Below are positions 11,249 through 22,127 of a stretch of 64,000 nucleotides of DNA, piece after piece. A program made the position numbers and the translations under genes. The notes under the pieces were generated by a model. It had not been told where the DNA came from. It ran no database searches and saw only the letters and a list, made by a program, of their open reading frames with translations. This DNA comes from Berberis thunbergii (lineage: Eukaryota > Streptophyta > Magnoliopsida > Ranunculales > Berberidaceae). Every line of letters starts with the position of its first letter. Position 1 is the stretch's first letter. The stretch lies in the NCBI GenBank assembly GCA_003290165.1, contig QNQO01001156.1:248001-312000 (forward strand), read 5' to 3'.

Positions 11249-11787
11249 TGATAATATAAAAAGGTCACGTCCCTGAGCCATACATGTGTCATGATGATCT
11301 TGAGGAATTACGGGCCCCAACGTCAGTCCAATACTGATCTGACCCAAGGGGTTCCATGCCCGCCTAATTCAGTCCGCCAAATAGACCTGAACTCTTAAAA
11401 CATGCTAGGCTCACACGTCTCACAACTATCGTCTCACAACTATCCTCAATATCCGTGAGTCCTACTAAGGCAAGTATCTCGAGGATCAGCTTCGGACAGT
11501 AGTTACAATATCTCTATGCTTCCAACTACGAAGCAAATACCAGAGTACATTCCATGTAGGGAAACTTCCTTCTACAGATTGCTCTTTGATTGAGAACTAT
11601 CTCCCGCATATCTAGGAACATAGAGTGAACATAGAACTTCCCTCCTATAGCACGACTCCTAATTAGAAAATGATCTCCATGAAGATCTCCTTCCTAAACT
11701 ACACATTCGATGGCCTGATTGAACCAGTACTCTTATACTATAAATAAGAAATGAGGTTATCAAGCTAAGGTACGTTATGCTATTAGT
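11249..11787 (+). mobile_element. 3' LTR of copy 1, truncated
   Basis: It starts TGATAATATAAAAAGG, the same variant as the LTR at 47397, not the TGATGATACAC form of its own 5' LTR. It runs to GGTACGTTATGC and then stops abruptly where unrelated sequence begins, losing roughly the last 150 bp. The break coincides with the start of homology to 62125. Confidence 0.75.
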
Positions 11788-12534
11788 ACATGGTATGTGG
11801 GCTTAAACTAAACCATAATTTAAAAAAAAATGATTAAAAAGTTTACCTATCACTTCAACGTGCAATTAAAAAATCTATGTAAATGAAACAAAGTGAAAAA
11901 TGAACATTTTTTGTTAATTGTGATTGTTGGCGCGACCATTCAACTTGTCAAATTTTACAATCGCCATTGTTTCTTAACATTTAATGAAACACAACAACAA
12001 AATCCACTTAACTAGATGACAATAATGTGTTTGAAACATGTGACTTATAGATTTGAAATAGGAAAGATTTGTAGACACTATTAGGCTAGAAGCATGGGAA
12101 AAGGAAAATAGAGAGTCGTGCAAGATGTGTAATGTGTGTAAAGTTGCGTGGGAAACTTATGTGAACTGTTCCAAATAGAGAATTAATTGATACACTTGTC
12201 TTCCATATGAAACTCAAATAAATAATAATTAAGTGAGGAAAAAATTTAGCATGATCCAATTTATTCAAATAATAATTAGATGTTACTATAAATAAAGTTT
12301 ATCTAATAAATATATATTGGCATTCAAGACATGTGTAACTAATCATACCTCAATGATGCATTTTTTAATATCCATTGCAGCATTATCCCAACTACAAATG
12401 TTGGGTGTTTTTGTAACAGTAGCTTAAACTAAATTAATCACAATTTTTTTCTGGAATTTTGACAATCTACCTTACTATAACATTACTCCACATTCAAAAT
12501 GTTTGAGTAGGATAAATCAATAAATCTCTGTTAC
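11788..12534. repeat. Duplicated segment, left copy (matches 62125-62858)
   Basis: It is AT-rich with no credible gene. It aligns along its whole length with 62125-62858 (for example GGTATGTGGGCTT, ACATTTAATGAA, CACTTGTC) at about 90 percent by eye. It continues without break into the Helitron and LTR that also follow the right copy. Confidence 0.8.
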
Positions 12535-12778
12535 AATTCAGGATGGTGTTTTACTGTTCATTGTTGACAGGGACAAACTTGAGGGTTGGAGATAAAATAT
12601 GACTAGGATTGAAAGTTGTGAAATGAGTTGAGGATTGAGATTCAACTATTATGATGACATGCTTGTAAATATAAAACATGCAGAAGGGCAAAGAAAATAA
12701 ACAATTGTGAAAAAAGTTGGTAAAATGTGCATGTGGTGGAGAGAGATTTATTTTTTTCAAAATAAAAATTATAATAAC
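12535..12778 (+). mobile_element. Helitron 5' end fragment, left copy
   Basis: It starts TCTCTGTTACAATTCAGG after an A, as expected for a Helitron 5' terminus (insertion between A and T). The following text matches the minus-strand Helitron at 23027-23712 in inverse orientation (GGGACAAACTTGAGGG, GGAGATAAAA). It is cut at 12779 by an LTR element. The same junction exists at 63114/63115. Confidence 0.75.
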
Positions 12779-13699
12779 TAATGATACACCAAAATGGTCA
12801 TATCCCTGAGCCATACACGTGTCATGATGATCTTGAGGAGTTAAGGCCCCAACGTCCATCCAACACTGATCCGCCCCAAGCGGTTCTAAGCCCGCCCAAT
12901 ACAGTCTGCCAAACAGAATCAAACTCTTACAACTTGCCAATCCCATGCGTCTCACAGTTATCCTCAATACCAATAAGTCTTATTAAGGCAAGTATTTCGA
13001 GGATCAGCTTTGGACAGACAATTACAACAGCTCTCCGCTTTCTACTAGGAAGCAAATACTAGAGTACATATCACACAAGGAAAAATCCTCTTACGGATAC
13101 CCTTAGATTGTGAACTATTTCTTATGTATCTAGAAGCATAGGGCTAACATGGAACTTCCCTTCTACAACACGACTCCTAATTAGAGAAAGATCTCCACGA
13201 AGATCTCATTCCTAAACTATGCCATCGATGGCGTGGTCGAACCAGAACTCTTGCACTATAAATAAGAGATGAGGTTGGTATGCTACAAATTCCTTATTTA
13301 CAGCATTACACCTTTTTCAGAACCTTGTCTGACTTTAGCATTAGAGTGCCATCGGCCACCACAATGGTGGTCTGTGGCTTACGTGCGTTCCTTGTGCAGG
13401 TCAACAGGGTTAGGTTCCTTGATGGTGCAGGTAGCACACAAACATCAAACATGCTCTTCTAGGATAACAACAGCACCAGCGAACCCCGAATAAGATCTAC
13501 GATCATTTTTCATACATCAAGCTTTTTCGACGATAAATATGCTACAAATCTCCTATTTACAACATTACACATTCTTCTGATCCTTTTTTAACTTTAGCAT
13601 CGAAGTTGGCCACTACAATGTTGGTCTGTGGCTCATGTGCGTTCCTTGTGCAGGTCAACGGGACTGGGTCAAATCAAGGAACGAAAAACGACTACATCA
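12779..13699 (+). mobile_element. LTR, plus orientation, with an internal duplication
   Basis: It runs from TAATGATACACC (first TG decayed to TA) to ACTACATCA, 921 bp. It is about 300 bp longer than the LTR at 8368 because a block of about 270 bp with ACAAATTCC, ACAACATTACACC and CTTTAGCATC is present twice (from about 13281 and 13543). A CTATAAAT box lies at 13256. The same internal duplication occurs in the LTR at 63115, so the two are copies of one insertion. Confidence 0.8.
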
Positions 13700-13702
13700 G
13701 CT

Positions 13703-13711
13703 TGGCGCCGT
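13703..13711 (+). other. Primer-binding site TGGCGCCGT
   Basis: Nine bases immediately after the LTR match the complement of the 3' end of plant tRNA-Asp (ACGGCGCCA). From 13713 the text no longer follows the leader seen at the other primer-binding site (22116-22124). That suggests a rearrangement joint here. Confidence 0.65.
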
Positions 13712-13734
13712 CAGTTTAGTCATGCTTAGTCTGA

Positions 13735-14500
13735 CTAGGTTAGTAGGATTGGAGGTGGGCGTGCCTCCTGTTGTTGTTCCGAAAAGGAGGCAATCCTCTG
13801 ACCGTGTGGTTTCTACTCCTGAGCTGTTGTGTTATGCTCAGGTGGCAATTTCAGGAGGTCATCGTCTCTTGCTTGATGCTACTATTCCCCTCGTTGACTC
13901 GAAGGGAGAACTCATTGGACCAAATGTTAACGTTTCGGGTCACCATGGGTCCGAGGCAGATATTTGCATCATTGAATCACATGGGTTCGTTGTGCTGCAT
14001 CCCTAAACTCGTGAGTGAGTCCTTGCTTTGGAAAAGGCTTTCGTAGACCTGTGGGTGTCGTATTCGGACGCTTTCTACCAAGTGGATTCCTTGACTAGTC
14101 GGCTACACAATTCTGGTACTACCGCAAACTTGGGAGACGTGAGGACTGAAGTGTCCGCCTCCAAAGTGGAGTTTGTGGACAAAAGATCTCAATTGAGGTC
14201 GGCCAAATATGATTTGGAGTCAACCCGTGCTGAACTGGGACGGGCTCGAGCCAAGTTGGAGCACTTAGATGTGACTGTGGACAAGTAGTCGTCCGAGCTG
14301 TAGGCCCAAGTTGCTGAGAGGAAGCGGACAAAGACAAAATGGGTGACGACAACTTGAGTCTGAAGTCGCTGATGGTTTTCATCGTGTTCGTGAGGTGGAA
14401 CACTTACTGTTAGAGGAGCGTTTACACTATGATGCCTTGGTAGGCGCAGTGGATTTTAACATTTCGATTTAGAGGCCTTTAATTTCGTCAGAGGTCATTT
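13735..14500 (+). pseudogene. Antisense coiled-coil reading frame of the Tat-type element (broken)
   Basis: The plus strand encodes a Pro/Val start (GVPPVVVPKRRQSSD), then, across stop codons and a frame change near 14006-14028, a helical segment (KRSQLRSAKYDLESTRAEL) with heptad-like spacing, ending at a TAG at 14286. It lies between the 3' minisatellite and the LTR and runs antisense to the gag-pol genes at 16.2-22.1 kb. A comparable antisense frame is found in copy 2 (44.6-47.0 kb). Plant Tat elements often carry such a frame; its role is unknown. Confidence 0.5.
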
Positions 14501-14799
14501 GGGGTAGATTAGAGCTTTTGGAGCTTATCAAATATGAGCATCTCGGCATCGACCTTGACTTCGCAGTTCATAAAATTAGTAATATTTGGCCTAGCTACTG
14601 GCTAAATGCCTATTTTGTTAGTCGATTTGTCTCAAAATTTACTGCATTTGGCTACTATTGTTTATGGGTGACCAGTTGTTGTCCGCATATTGTAGGTTTT
14701 GTGCTGAGATGCTCCAAAAACGGTTATCTTTCAGAGAGCATTGATTGCTCGGTGGGTTGTCATCATCATGTGTAAGAATGTCGTTGAGACATTAGCTTC
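14501..14799. other. Non-coding retroelement sequence
   Basis: No gene or repeat unit is evident. It joins the antisense coiled-coil remnant to the 178-bp minisatellite. Confidence 0.4.
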
Positions 14800-16090
14800 A
14801 TCGATCATTGTCATCCGCAAGCGGTGGATCAAGTGTTGAACACCTGAAACTGTCATCCTTAGTTGCGGGCTTACTGAGCTTACCTAGCAAGTTTGACGAT
14901 CATTTTCTATTATAAAGCAATGATCCCTTGGTGAGTCATCGTCATTAGGCGTGTGAGCGTTGACTTGATTCCCACTTCCTTGGCCGTTGTCACCCGTGCG
15001 CATTGGACTAGGCGTTAGGCAACAGAAGTCGTCTTTATCAGTCACGAACTGACTAAGCTTACCTGGTAAGTTCGGCGCTCATTGTCTGTTGGACAACAAT
15101 GATCCCTTGGTGAGTCATCATCATCAGGCATGTGAGTGCTGAGTAGACTCCCACTTCCTCGGTCGTTGTCGCCCACACTCAACAGACTAGGCATTGGGCA
15201 CCAGAAGCCGTCGTCATCAGTCGCGAACTGACTAAGCTTACCTAGTAAGTTCAACGATCATTATTTTCTGGAAAGCAATGATCCCATGGTGATTCGTTGT
15301 CATCGGCGTGTGAGAGCTACTAGACTCCCACTTCCTTGGTTGTCATTGCCCGCATAGAGCGGACTAGGCGTTGGGCACCAGAAGCCGTCGTCATCAATCG
15401 TGAACTGACTAAGCTTACCTGGTAAGTTCGGTGATCATTGTCTGTTGGAGAGCAATGTCCCTTGTCGAATCGTTATCATCAGGCATGTGAGTGCTGACTA
15501 GACTCCCACTTCCTCAGTCATCGTTGCCCGCATAGCGGATTAGGCGTTGGGCACAAGAAGTGGTCGTCATCAGTCGCAAACTAATTGAGCTTAATTGGTT
15601 AGTTCAACGATCATTATTTGTTGGAGAGCAATGATCCATTGGCGAGTTTTCGTCATCAGGCATGTGAGCGCAGACTAAATCCCATTCCTCAGTTGTCATT
15701 ACCCACACACAACAAACTAGGAGTTGGGCACCAGAAGCCGTCGTCATCAGCCGCGAACTGATTAAGCTTACCTGGTAAGTTCGGCAATCATTGTTTGTTG
15801 AAAAGCAATGATCCCTTGGCGAGTCATTGTCATCAGGCGTGTGAGCGCTGACTAGACTCCCACTTCCTTGACCATTGTTGCCCGTGAGTAGCGGGCAAGG
15901 CATTGGGCACCAGAAGCCGTTGTCATTAGTCGCGAACTGACTATGTTTACCTGGTAAGTTCGGTGATCATTGTCTGTTAGGAGAGCAATGATCCCTTGGT
16001 GAGTCGTCATCATCAGGCGTGTGAGCGATCACTAGACTTTCACTTCCCAAGCCGTCGTTGCCTGCACGTAGCAGATTAGGTGTTGGGCAT
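14800..16090 (-). repeat. 178-bp minisatellite, about seven units
   Basis: The landmark AGCTTACC recurs near 14877, 15056, 15234, 15412, 15588, 15766 and (as TGTTTACC) 15945, giving a period of 176-180 bp. Units share TCGCGAACTGACTAAGCTT, AGCAATGATCCCTTGG, CATCAGGCGTGTGAGCG, GACTCCCACTTCC and GGCACCAGAAGCCGT. On the strand of the gag-pol genes it lies between integrase and the lost 3' LTR. It is related to the repeats at 9.9-10.1 and 43.0-43.2 kb. Confidence 0.85.
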
Positions 16091-16189
16091 AATATTCGAG
16101 TCTGGTCATAGCGGGGGTGATCAGAGGTCGAGTTGGCCGTAACGGACAACAGTGGAATTTTAGTTAAAGCAAATATTTTTAATGATAAT

Positions 16190-17376
16190 ATTTTTTGAGA
16201 TGTTCCACATTCCATAGTTGTATAAGTCCATCGCCATTTATGTCTTCCAACAAGTACGTCCTCGGGCTGTTGACCTTGGTTACTCTATAGGGTCCATCCC
16301 AAATCTGGTTCAGCTTCCCCGCGCCAGCTTATTTGGTGCATTGTTTGGTCTTCCTGAGTACCCAATTCCCTACCTTGAATTCGTGTGGCTTGACCTTCTT
16401 GTTGTAGTATTGTGCTATTTGTTGCTGGTAGGCAGCCATCTTGGTGGAGGCTAAATTTCACTTTTCTTCGAGGAGGTCTAGTCCAATGCACAAGGCTTCG
16501 TTGTTATCGTCTGGTTTGAACTCTTTCATTCAGAAGGTCTGCACTTCAAGTTTTACTGGAACCATAACTTCTGACCTGTATGCCAGAACGAAAGGTGTTT
16601 CTTCCGTATGGATTCTTTTAGTTGTCTGATATGACCATAGTACTCCTGGTAGCTCTAGAACCCATTTCCCTTTGGCAACATCAAGTTTCCTTTTGATCGG
16701 CTCCAGGATTTTTCTGTTAGTAACCTTCGCTTGGTCGTTTGCTTGTGGGCGCCCTGGCGAGGAGAAGTGGTGATTGATATTTAAACTTTTGCACAATTTT
16801 TTTCACCTTGATACCTTCGGATTGAGTTCTCTTGTTGCTGACCAATACTCTTGGAATGCCAAATCTGCAGACGATGGTTGACCGTATTAATTTTTCTATC
16901 TGGACCTGCTCTATCTTATATAGGGGCTTGGCTTCGACCCACTTGGAGAAGTTGTCGACAAACATAAGAAGGAACCTTATACTCATTGAAGTGGGGAACG
17001 ATTTGACGATGTCCATCACCCACTACGCGAGTGGCAAAAAACTCGTCATCGGTGTGAGTGGCTGGAAAGGCATGTGTGTGTATGGTGCAAACCTTTGACA
17101 TTTGTCGCATTGTAGGCCAATAATATCCTAGAGTTAAAGCTTTCTGGGCGGGAGTTCTGCCGCCCAGATGATTTTCGCATATACCGCCGTGGATCCTTCC
17201 AGGGCTTGACTTGTCTCTGAAGGTGACAGACATCGAAGCAGGGTTCCTGTCATTGATCTCCTATATAACTTTTCATTTGGGAGAGTGTACCTAGCTGCTC
17301 TGTTTTCAAGTCTTCTAGCTTCAACCTTCTCGGTCTGTAGGGCTCCAATTGCGATGTATTCGAGGATCAGAGTCAT
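16190..17376 (-). pseudogene. Ty3/gypsy (Tat-type) integrase, broken
   Basis: In order on the minus strand: a zinc-binding region (HGGICENHLGGRTPAQKA, then YYWPTM) at about 17100-17220; the catalytic core (FVDNFSKWVEAKPL) at about 16900-17000; SSPGRPQANDQAKVTNRK at about 16720-16760; and a C-terminal part ending GPYRV then LWNVEHLKKYYH near 16190. Of the three catalytic acids, the first Asp (VD) is kept, the second is Asn (VSNKRTQ) and the Glu is Lys (QAKVTNR). The zinc finger has lost a Cys. Frame changes occur between the blocks. No chromodomain is visible. The element cannot encode an active integrase. Confidence 0.88.
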
Positions 17377-18767
17377 TCAATTTGGTGATGCGTCTGCAAT
17401 GCAAACATCTCTAGGTTCTTCTTCATCGAGGCTTGATCGCTTTTGGTATTCAATGAGACCGCTTGAGACTTCGGTAGAGGCCGAGGTTTCTCTGGCTAGC
17501 GCGTCTGCCCTTTTATTGTCATCTCGAGGGCATTGTACGAGGTCGTACCTCTTGAACCTGTTCATTGCACATAGTACTTTTTCGCGGCAACTATCATGCA
17601 GAGGTCCTTATTGTTGAAATCTCCTTTGACATAGTCGTCTACCAGTTTTGAGTCGTTGTATGCCATTAGGTGATCTATCATAGTCCCCAAAACTAACTTC
17701 AGGCCGGACATGAGGGCCTTGCATTCGGCCTCGTTGTTCGAAGCGAAAAGCAAAATCTGACGGCTTTTTCGAAGGGTGAAGCCAGTGGGAGAGTGGAGTG
17801 TTATCCCGGCTCCGCTTGTTTTTTCTGTCAATGAGCCATTGCGGCATAAGGTCCATTCTTGGATGCTTGAATCCGAGGTCTGATGATTTGTCTTAGGTTC
17901 TTCTCCACCTGTGAACTCGGCGATAAAGTGAGCAAGTGCCTGGGCTTTGATGACAGTTCTTGGGGCATAGCTTATGTCAAACTTCCCAAATTCTACTGAC
18001 CATTTCACCATCCTGCCGGGTAACTCTGGTTTATGCAGTACCAAGTGGAGCGGATGCTTGGTTAGAACCGTTATAGAGTGGAACTGAAAATAGGGCCTCA
18101 ATTTCCTAGAGATACAACCAGTGCCAAGGCTAATTTTTCCAGGTCCAGGTAGTGTGCCTCTGCTTCCACGAAGGTTTTGCTGGCGTAATACAATGGTATT
18201 TGGGTCCCTCGGTCATCTCGTAAGAGGGCTGAGCTGACGACGTGTTTGGAAACAAACAAGTATAAGTAAAGTGTTTCTCCCGTCGCTGGCTTTGAAAGTA
18301 GCTGTGGACTCCCCATGTATGATTTTAGGCTTTGAAAGGTTAATTTGTTCGCATTCTTCGTTCCACAAGAACCCTTTGCTTGCTCTTAGTATTTTAAAGA
18401 AAGGAAGACACTTGTCATATGATTTATATATAAACCTGTTGAGTGATGCTATTCTCCCCGTCAGGCTCTGAACGACTTTGATGTTGGCGGGGGCTTTCAT
18501 GTCAAGAAGGGCATGAATCTGTTTTGGATTAGCCTCGATTCCCATATTGTTCACTATATAACCTAATAGTGTTTTAGACTCATCTCCGACCATACACTTT
18601 TGTGGGTTGGGCTTCAACTAGTATTTCCTAAGCTGGTTGAACGCTTCAGTGAGGTCTCCAATGTGGTTGAGGCTGCAGAGGCTCTTGAGCAGTATATGAT
18701 CGATGTAGACCTCCATGTTCCCGTTGATTTGTTCTTTAACCACTCGGTTTACCAGTCGTTGGTATGT
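17377..18767 (-). pseudogene. Ty3/gypsy RT C-terminal half and RNase H domains
   Basis: Right after the solo LTR insert the frame reads YQRLVNRVV and MEVYIDHILLKS. The RT active-site YVDD is YIDH, so the last Asp is lost. LLGYIVNNMGIEANP and the connection region follow (18.2-18.6 kb). Near 18.1-18.3 kb is the first RNase H (LYLFVSKHVVSSALLRDD, YYASKTF). At 17.6-17.9 kb is a second, archaeal-like RNase H (SNNEAECKAL, YNDSKLVDDYVKG). Two RNase H domains with KAQALAHFIAEFT between them are characteristic of the Tat lineage. Several frame changes occur. Confidence 0.85.
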
Positions 18768-18772
18768 AGCAC
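18768..18772. other. Target-site duplication AGCAC, left
   Basis: AGCAC occurs at 18768-18772 and 20628-20632, directly flanking the TG...CA insert. Removing the insert and one copy restores continuous RT text (GTATGTAGCACCTGTGTTG). Confidence 0.9.
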
Positions 18773-20627
18773 TGATATTCACATAATTATTACAAAATAT
18801 ATCTCTTAATTTATACATGTTAGTGTTTCGATTATTATATTTTATAGTAATTATTTCGTTTTCATGTCTTTGTAGGAATTTGAGCGTAAACGATGAAATC
18901 ATATTAAGGTGACAAGTTAAGGAACGACAATTAGTCGATTCTAACGGTGGTATAAAGCAGATGGTTACAAACCTAAACCCAAAACCTAATTCATAACCTA
19001 AACCCAAAACCTAATCCATAACCTAAACCCAAAGGCAAGCCCAATTCTACACTCATTGATGAATCATCCCCTCATCTCATCCCTATTCATCTTGATCATT
19101 TTCTATAAATACAAGAGAATAGGGTGAGAAAAAGGGGAGGAAGAAAAGGGAAAAGAAGAAATTAGAAAAAAATCAAAACCTCTTTCTCACAAGGTGACCA
19201 TCACCACCTATCCATCTCTCACTCATTCTCTGTCCAGATCACTCATCAATCACCTCCATCATCCATTAACCACCATCACCCGAGCACCACCACCACCTCC
19301 GGACAGCACAACCGCCACCACCATGAAATAGGGGTGTGACAACCCTGTTTCGCGTCAGCGCCACCTCCATCGCCGTCCCTGCCCCTCTCCCTGTCCATCA
19401 TCCATCAACCAACATCATCCATCAATCACCATTACCCCCAGACACCACATCGCGAACCACTACTACCACGCCTCGTGAAACAGAGCCTCACCGCGGCTCT
19501 GTTCTGCCTCGCCACACCGTCCTGTTCCTCCTCTTCTCTCGGCCTCTCTTCGTCTCGAGCTCCTTCTTGCCTCCCTCTCTCGCGACCACCGTTAAAATTG
19601 GATCGAGCACCACCGCCACCACCTCGCGAGACAGAGCTCGCAAGCAGAAACAGGGAGTCCCTGTTCCTCGTCCTCATTTGTTTTTGTTGTGGTTTTCTCA
19701 CTGTTTCCTCACCTTCTCTATTCTTTTGCAGGTTCTTGAGGCATTTGGAGGTCGAGGAGACTCGCGAGAAGCATAGAGGAAGGCGGAGCAGTGCCGCTGC
19801 TCGCTGGAGAAGACGTCCGTTACTGTAGCGAGGGTGGGAGACGGAGTCAAATATGTTTTTGGCTATTCACACCCCTGGTTTTGCTCTATATCACCACAGA
19901 GCGTTTTGGGAACATTTTCTCGAGATTAATGTTCGGACCACCTGCTGATCTGCTGAGTACCACCACATCGAGTTTGTGACAAACTAAATGGGTTGCATAA
20001 TTCATTTTGATTTATTTTACTGAATTGTGTGTTTAATTGTTAATTACAATTTATTTCTGAATTTTGATAAATTGCTTTTTGCATGCTCGAGAAATTAAAT
20101 TTGATATGTTTGGTAGTTAGAATTACCCTTTATCAATATTCAAAGCTTGTGCTAAAATTATTAAGCTTAAACTTTGATTAAGTGTGCCCTAAAAAGATAC
20201 TTAATACTTGGTAAGAGCGTATTTGCTTGAAATAATATGTTAATGTTTGATAGAAACATGATATATTTTGAATTGGATTTTAACGATCACATATTCGGTG
20301 TAAGCAAGAGATTCTCATCCCTAAAGCTTCTCGTTTTTAAATTCAGTAATTTAGATTTAAATGTTTTTGTTAACTCATTTGTGAGTCCAAGCCCACAAAA
20401 TCCATCTCATCTATCTTTTTTTTTTTTATTTTTAGTTTAGTTTTAAAAACATTGTAACCCCATTTTCTCTAAATTAGTTTAATTAAATTCTAAAATTCAA
20501 TTTAATCCACCTTCCTCGTGGGATCGACCTGTACTTGCCGTTGTCTACCAGTTAGACACCGTGCAATTGCGGTTATTACAAGTGGGCTGAATTAACCTAT
20601 TTATTTAGGTTAGTTAAATCCGCATCA
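18773..20627 (+). mobile_element. Solo LTR of another LTR retrotransposon (1855 bp)
   Basis: It begins TGATATTCAC and ends CCGCATCA, flanked by the 5-bp duplication AGCAC, and splits the RT gene of the host element. A TATAAATACAAG box at 19104 and a GA-rich stretch after it suggest a plus-strand promoter. It also holds a 25-bp repeat, a CT/CCACC-rich stretch (19.2-19.7 kb) with accidental open frames, and near its end TCGACCTGTACTTGCCG. No internal region or primer-binding site is present, so it is a solo LTR left by recombination. The long LTR would suit several Ty3 lineages, but the family is not assigned. Confidence 0.88.
18970..19036 (+). repeat. 25-bp tandem repeat with telomere-like bases
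   Basis: AACCTAAACCCAAAACCTAA plus five further bases is repeated about 2.7 times. It recalls CCCTAAA, but the period is 25, not 7. Confidence 0.85.
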
Positions 20628-20632
20628 AGCAC

Positions 20633-21340
20633 CTGTGTTGTTTAAGCCAAACAACATCACCCTGTAACAATATATCACTCTTTATGTTATGAAAGAGGTA
20701 TTTTCTTGATCCGAGGGGTGCATTATTATTTGATTGTATCCTGAGTAGGCATCCATGAAGCTTAGTAAGCTGGCCTGGATGTGGCGTCCACAATTTGATC
20801 AATGCGGGGGAGCAGGAAGTTGTTCTTTGGGCAGGTTTGGTTAAGGTCCATGTAGTCTACACAAAATCTCCATTTCCCTTTTTCCTTTTTACAAGAAAGG
20901 TATTTGCCAGCCAGTCTTGGTATCACGCTTCCTTAATCATATCTGCGTTGAGTAAATGCTGCACCTCCAAATTTATGATCACATTTCTCTCGGGGATCAC
21001 GAGCCTCTTCTTCCGCCGTACGGTTTTCCTCGTGGGGTCCACGTCTAGGCGATCAGTGATTATTGATGAGTCAATCCTCGCCATGTCTTGCATGGTCCAA
21101 GCAAAGATGTCCTGGTTCCGTCGTAGCAGCTTCGTGAGTTGGCTTTTGTAACAAAGTTTTGAGTTGGCTTCTCTCCTACTACTACTGTCAGCTGTATTTC
21201 TCCCACCAAAAAGCGATTTTCATTGTTGAAATCGATCATCAGGCTGTTATTGGGGGTCAGTGCTTTCTCATTTAGTTGCATACTGCGAAACATGCGGAGA
21301 AACATTACGTTAAATGAGCTCCCAGTGCCCACCAAGGATC
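20633..21340 (-). pseudogene. Ty3/gypsy protease and N-terminal RT, broken
   Basis: At 21060-21335 the minus strand reads TGSSFNVMFL and QLTVVVGEKP, the retropepsin pattern, but the catalytic motif (usually DTGSS) is GTGSS, losing the Asp. Further on (about 20.6-20.95 kb) RT blocks are legible across frame changes and stops: WRFCVDY, then PRIDQIVDA near 20780. The RT gene continues at 18767 beyond the solo LTR. The order gag, protease, RT, RNase H, integrase is the normal Ty3 order. Confidence 0.8.
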
Positions 21341-21539
21341 TCCTTACTTCCTAGCTTGCTAGAGAGATCGCTACTACCAGGCATCATTATGTGGGAGTTG
21401 GATGCCCATGGAGGTTTTCGTATGTAAAGGCTAGTGGCACGGGTGGTCATGCCTCTGGACGTGCGGTGTTAGTTGTCCGCCACGTATTGCTTAGATCCAC
21501 ATATCTTGGAGATCCCTTTTTCAGGACATGTTTGATAGT

Positions 21540-22085
21540 TCAGACTCGGAGTGGGCTCCATGGAGCTCGCATATTACATCGCCGATTCTCTTTTTTCCTC
21601 TCTATCAGGGGGTTTTTCCTGAATTCAGCTTTACTCCTGATTGTATGTTCTTCCTCTAGGGCGATGTAGCTATGTGTTTCCCTCGCCAAGTCTGCCATAT
21701 TTGCTGGTAGGTCCATAGTTAGGAAGTTATAGAACTTACCTTTCCCCAGATCGTCTATGAAGGCCGAGATGACCGTCGTGTCATTGCACACGTTGACGAC
21801 AATTAGATCACTGCTGAAGTGAACTAGATACGCATTCAGTGTCTCGTCAGGCTTTTGTTTCATTGACTTGAGCATCTTCATTGGCAATAGGATTTGCTGC
21901 ATAAAAAGTGATCTTGGATCTGATTCAGGGTCCGTCGGTGCTGTTGCTTTGGGAGCATGATCATGATGCCTATGTGTCGCTTGCACCGTCGAGAGCGGTA
22001 AAGTAGTGTTAGGCTGAACGTTCGACGTGTCCCCTTGTTCTTCATTGTTGTGTGATCTAGTAGTCACCATCTCTTTGTATCCCAA
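21540..22085 (-). pseudogene. Ty3/gypsy gag remnant
   Basis: The frame from the ATG at 22085 has a polar N-terminus (TTRSHNNEEQGDTSN). Its capsid core has KQKPDETLNAYLVHF, FIDDLGKGKFYNFL and METs replaced by LPANMADLARETHSYIALEEE, matching the Retrotrans_gag pattern of plant Ty3 elements. The segment just before MKMLKSMKQKPDETL lacks the usual first half of the capsid domain, so an internal deletion is likely. It starts about 30 bp downstream of the primer-binding site. Confidence 0.82.
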
Positions 22086-22115
22086 AGTGTGATGATGCTA
22101 ATGAAATCCCCATAG

Positions 22116-22124
22116 ACGGCGCCA
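22116..22124 (-). other. Primer-binding site TGGCGCCGT
   Basis: On the minus strand the 5' LTR is followed by GTTTGGCGCCGTCTATGGGG. TGGCGCCGT is complementary to the 3' end of plant tRNA-Asp (ACGGCGCCA). Confidence 0.75.
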
Positions 22125-22127
22125 AAC

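Noticed and set aside
18970..19036. Interstitial telomere
   Set aside because: The period is 25 bp, with AAAACCTAA parts, and CCCTAAA is not repeated at a 7-bp period.
19336..19828. Overlapping open frames rich in Ser, Pro, Leu and Arg
   Set aside because: They read a CT- and CCACC-rich part of a solo LTR in several frames on both strands. No domain; low-complexity effect.
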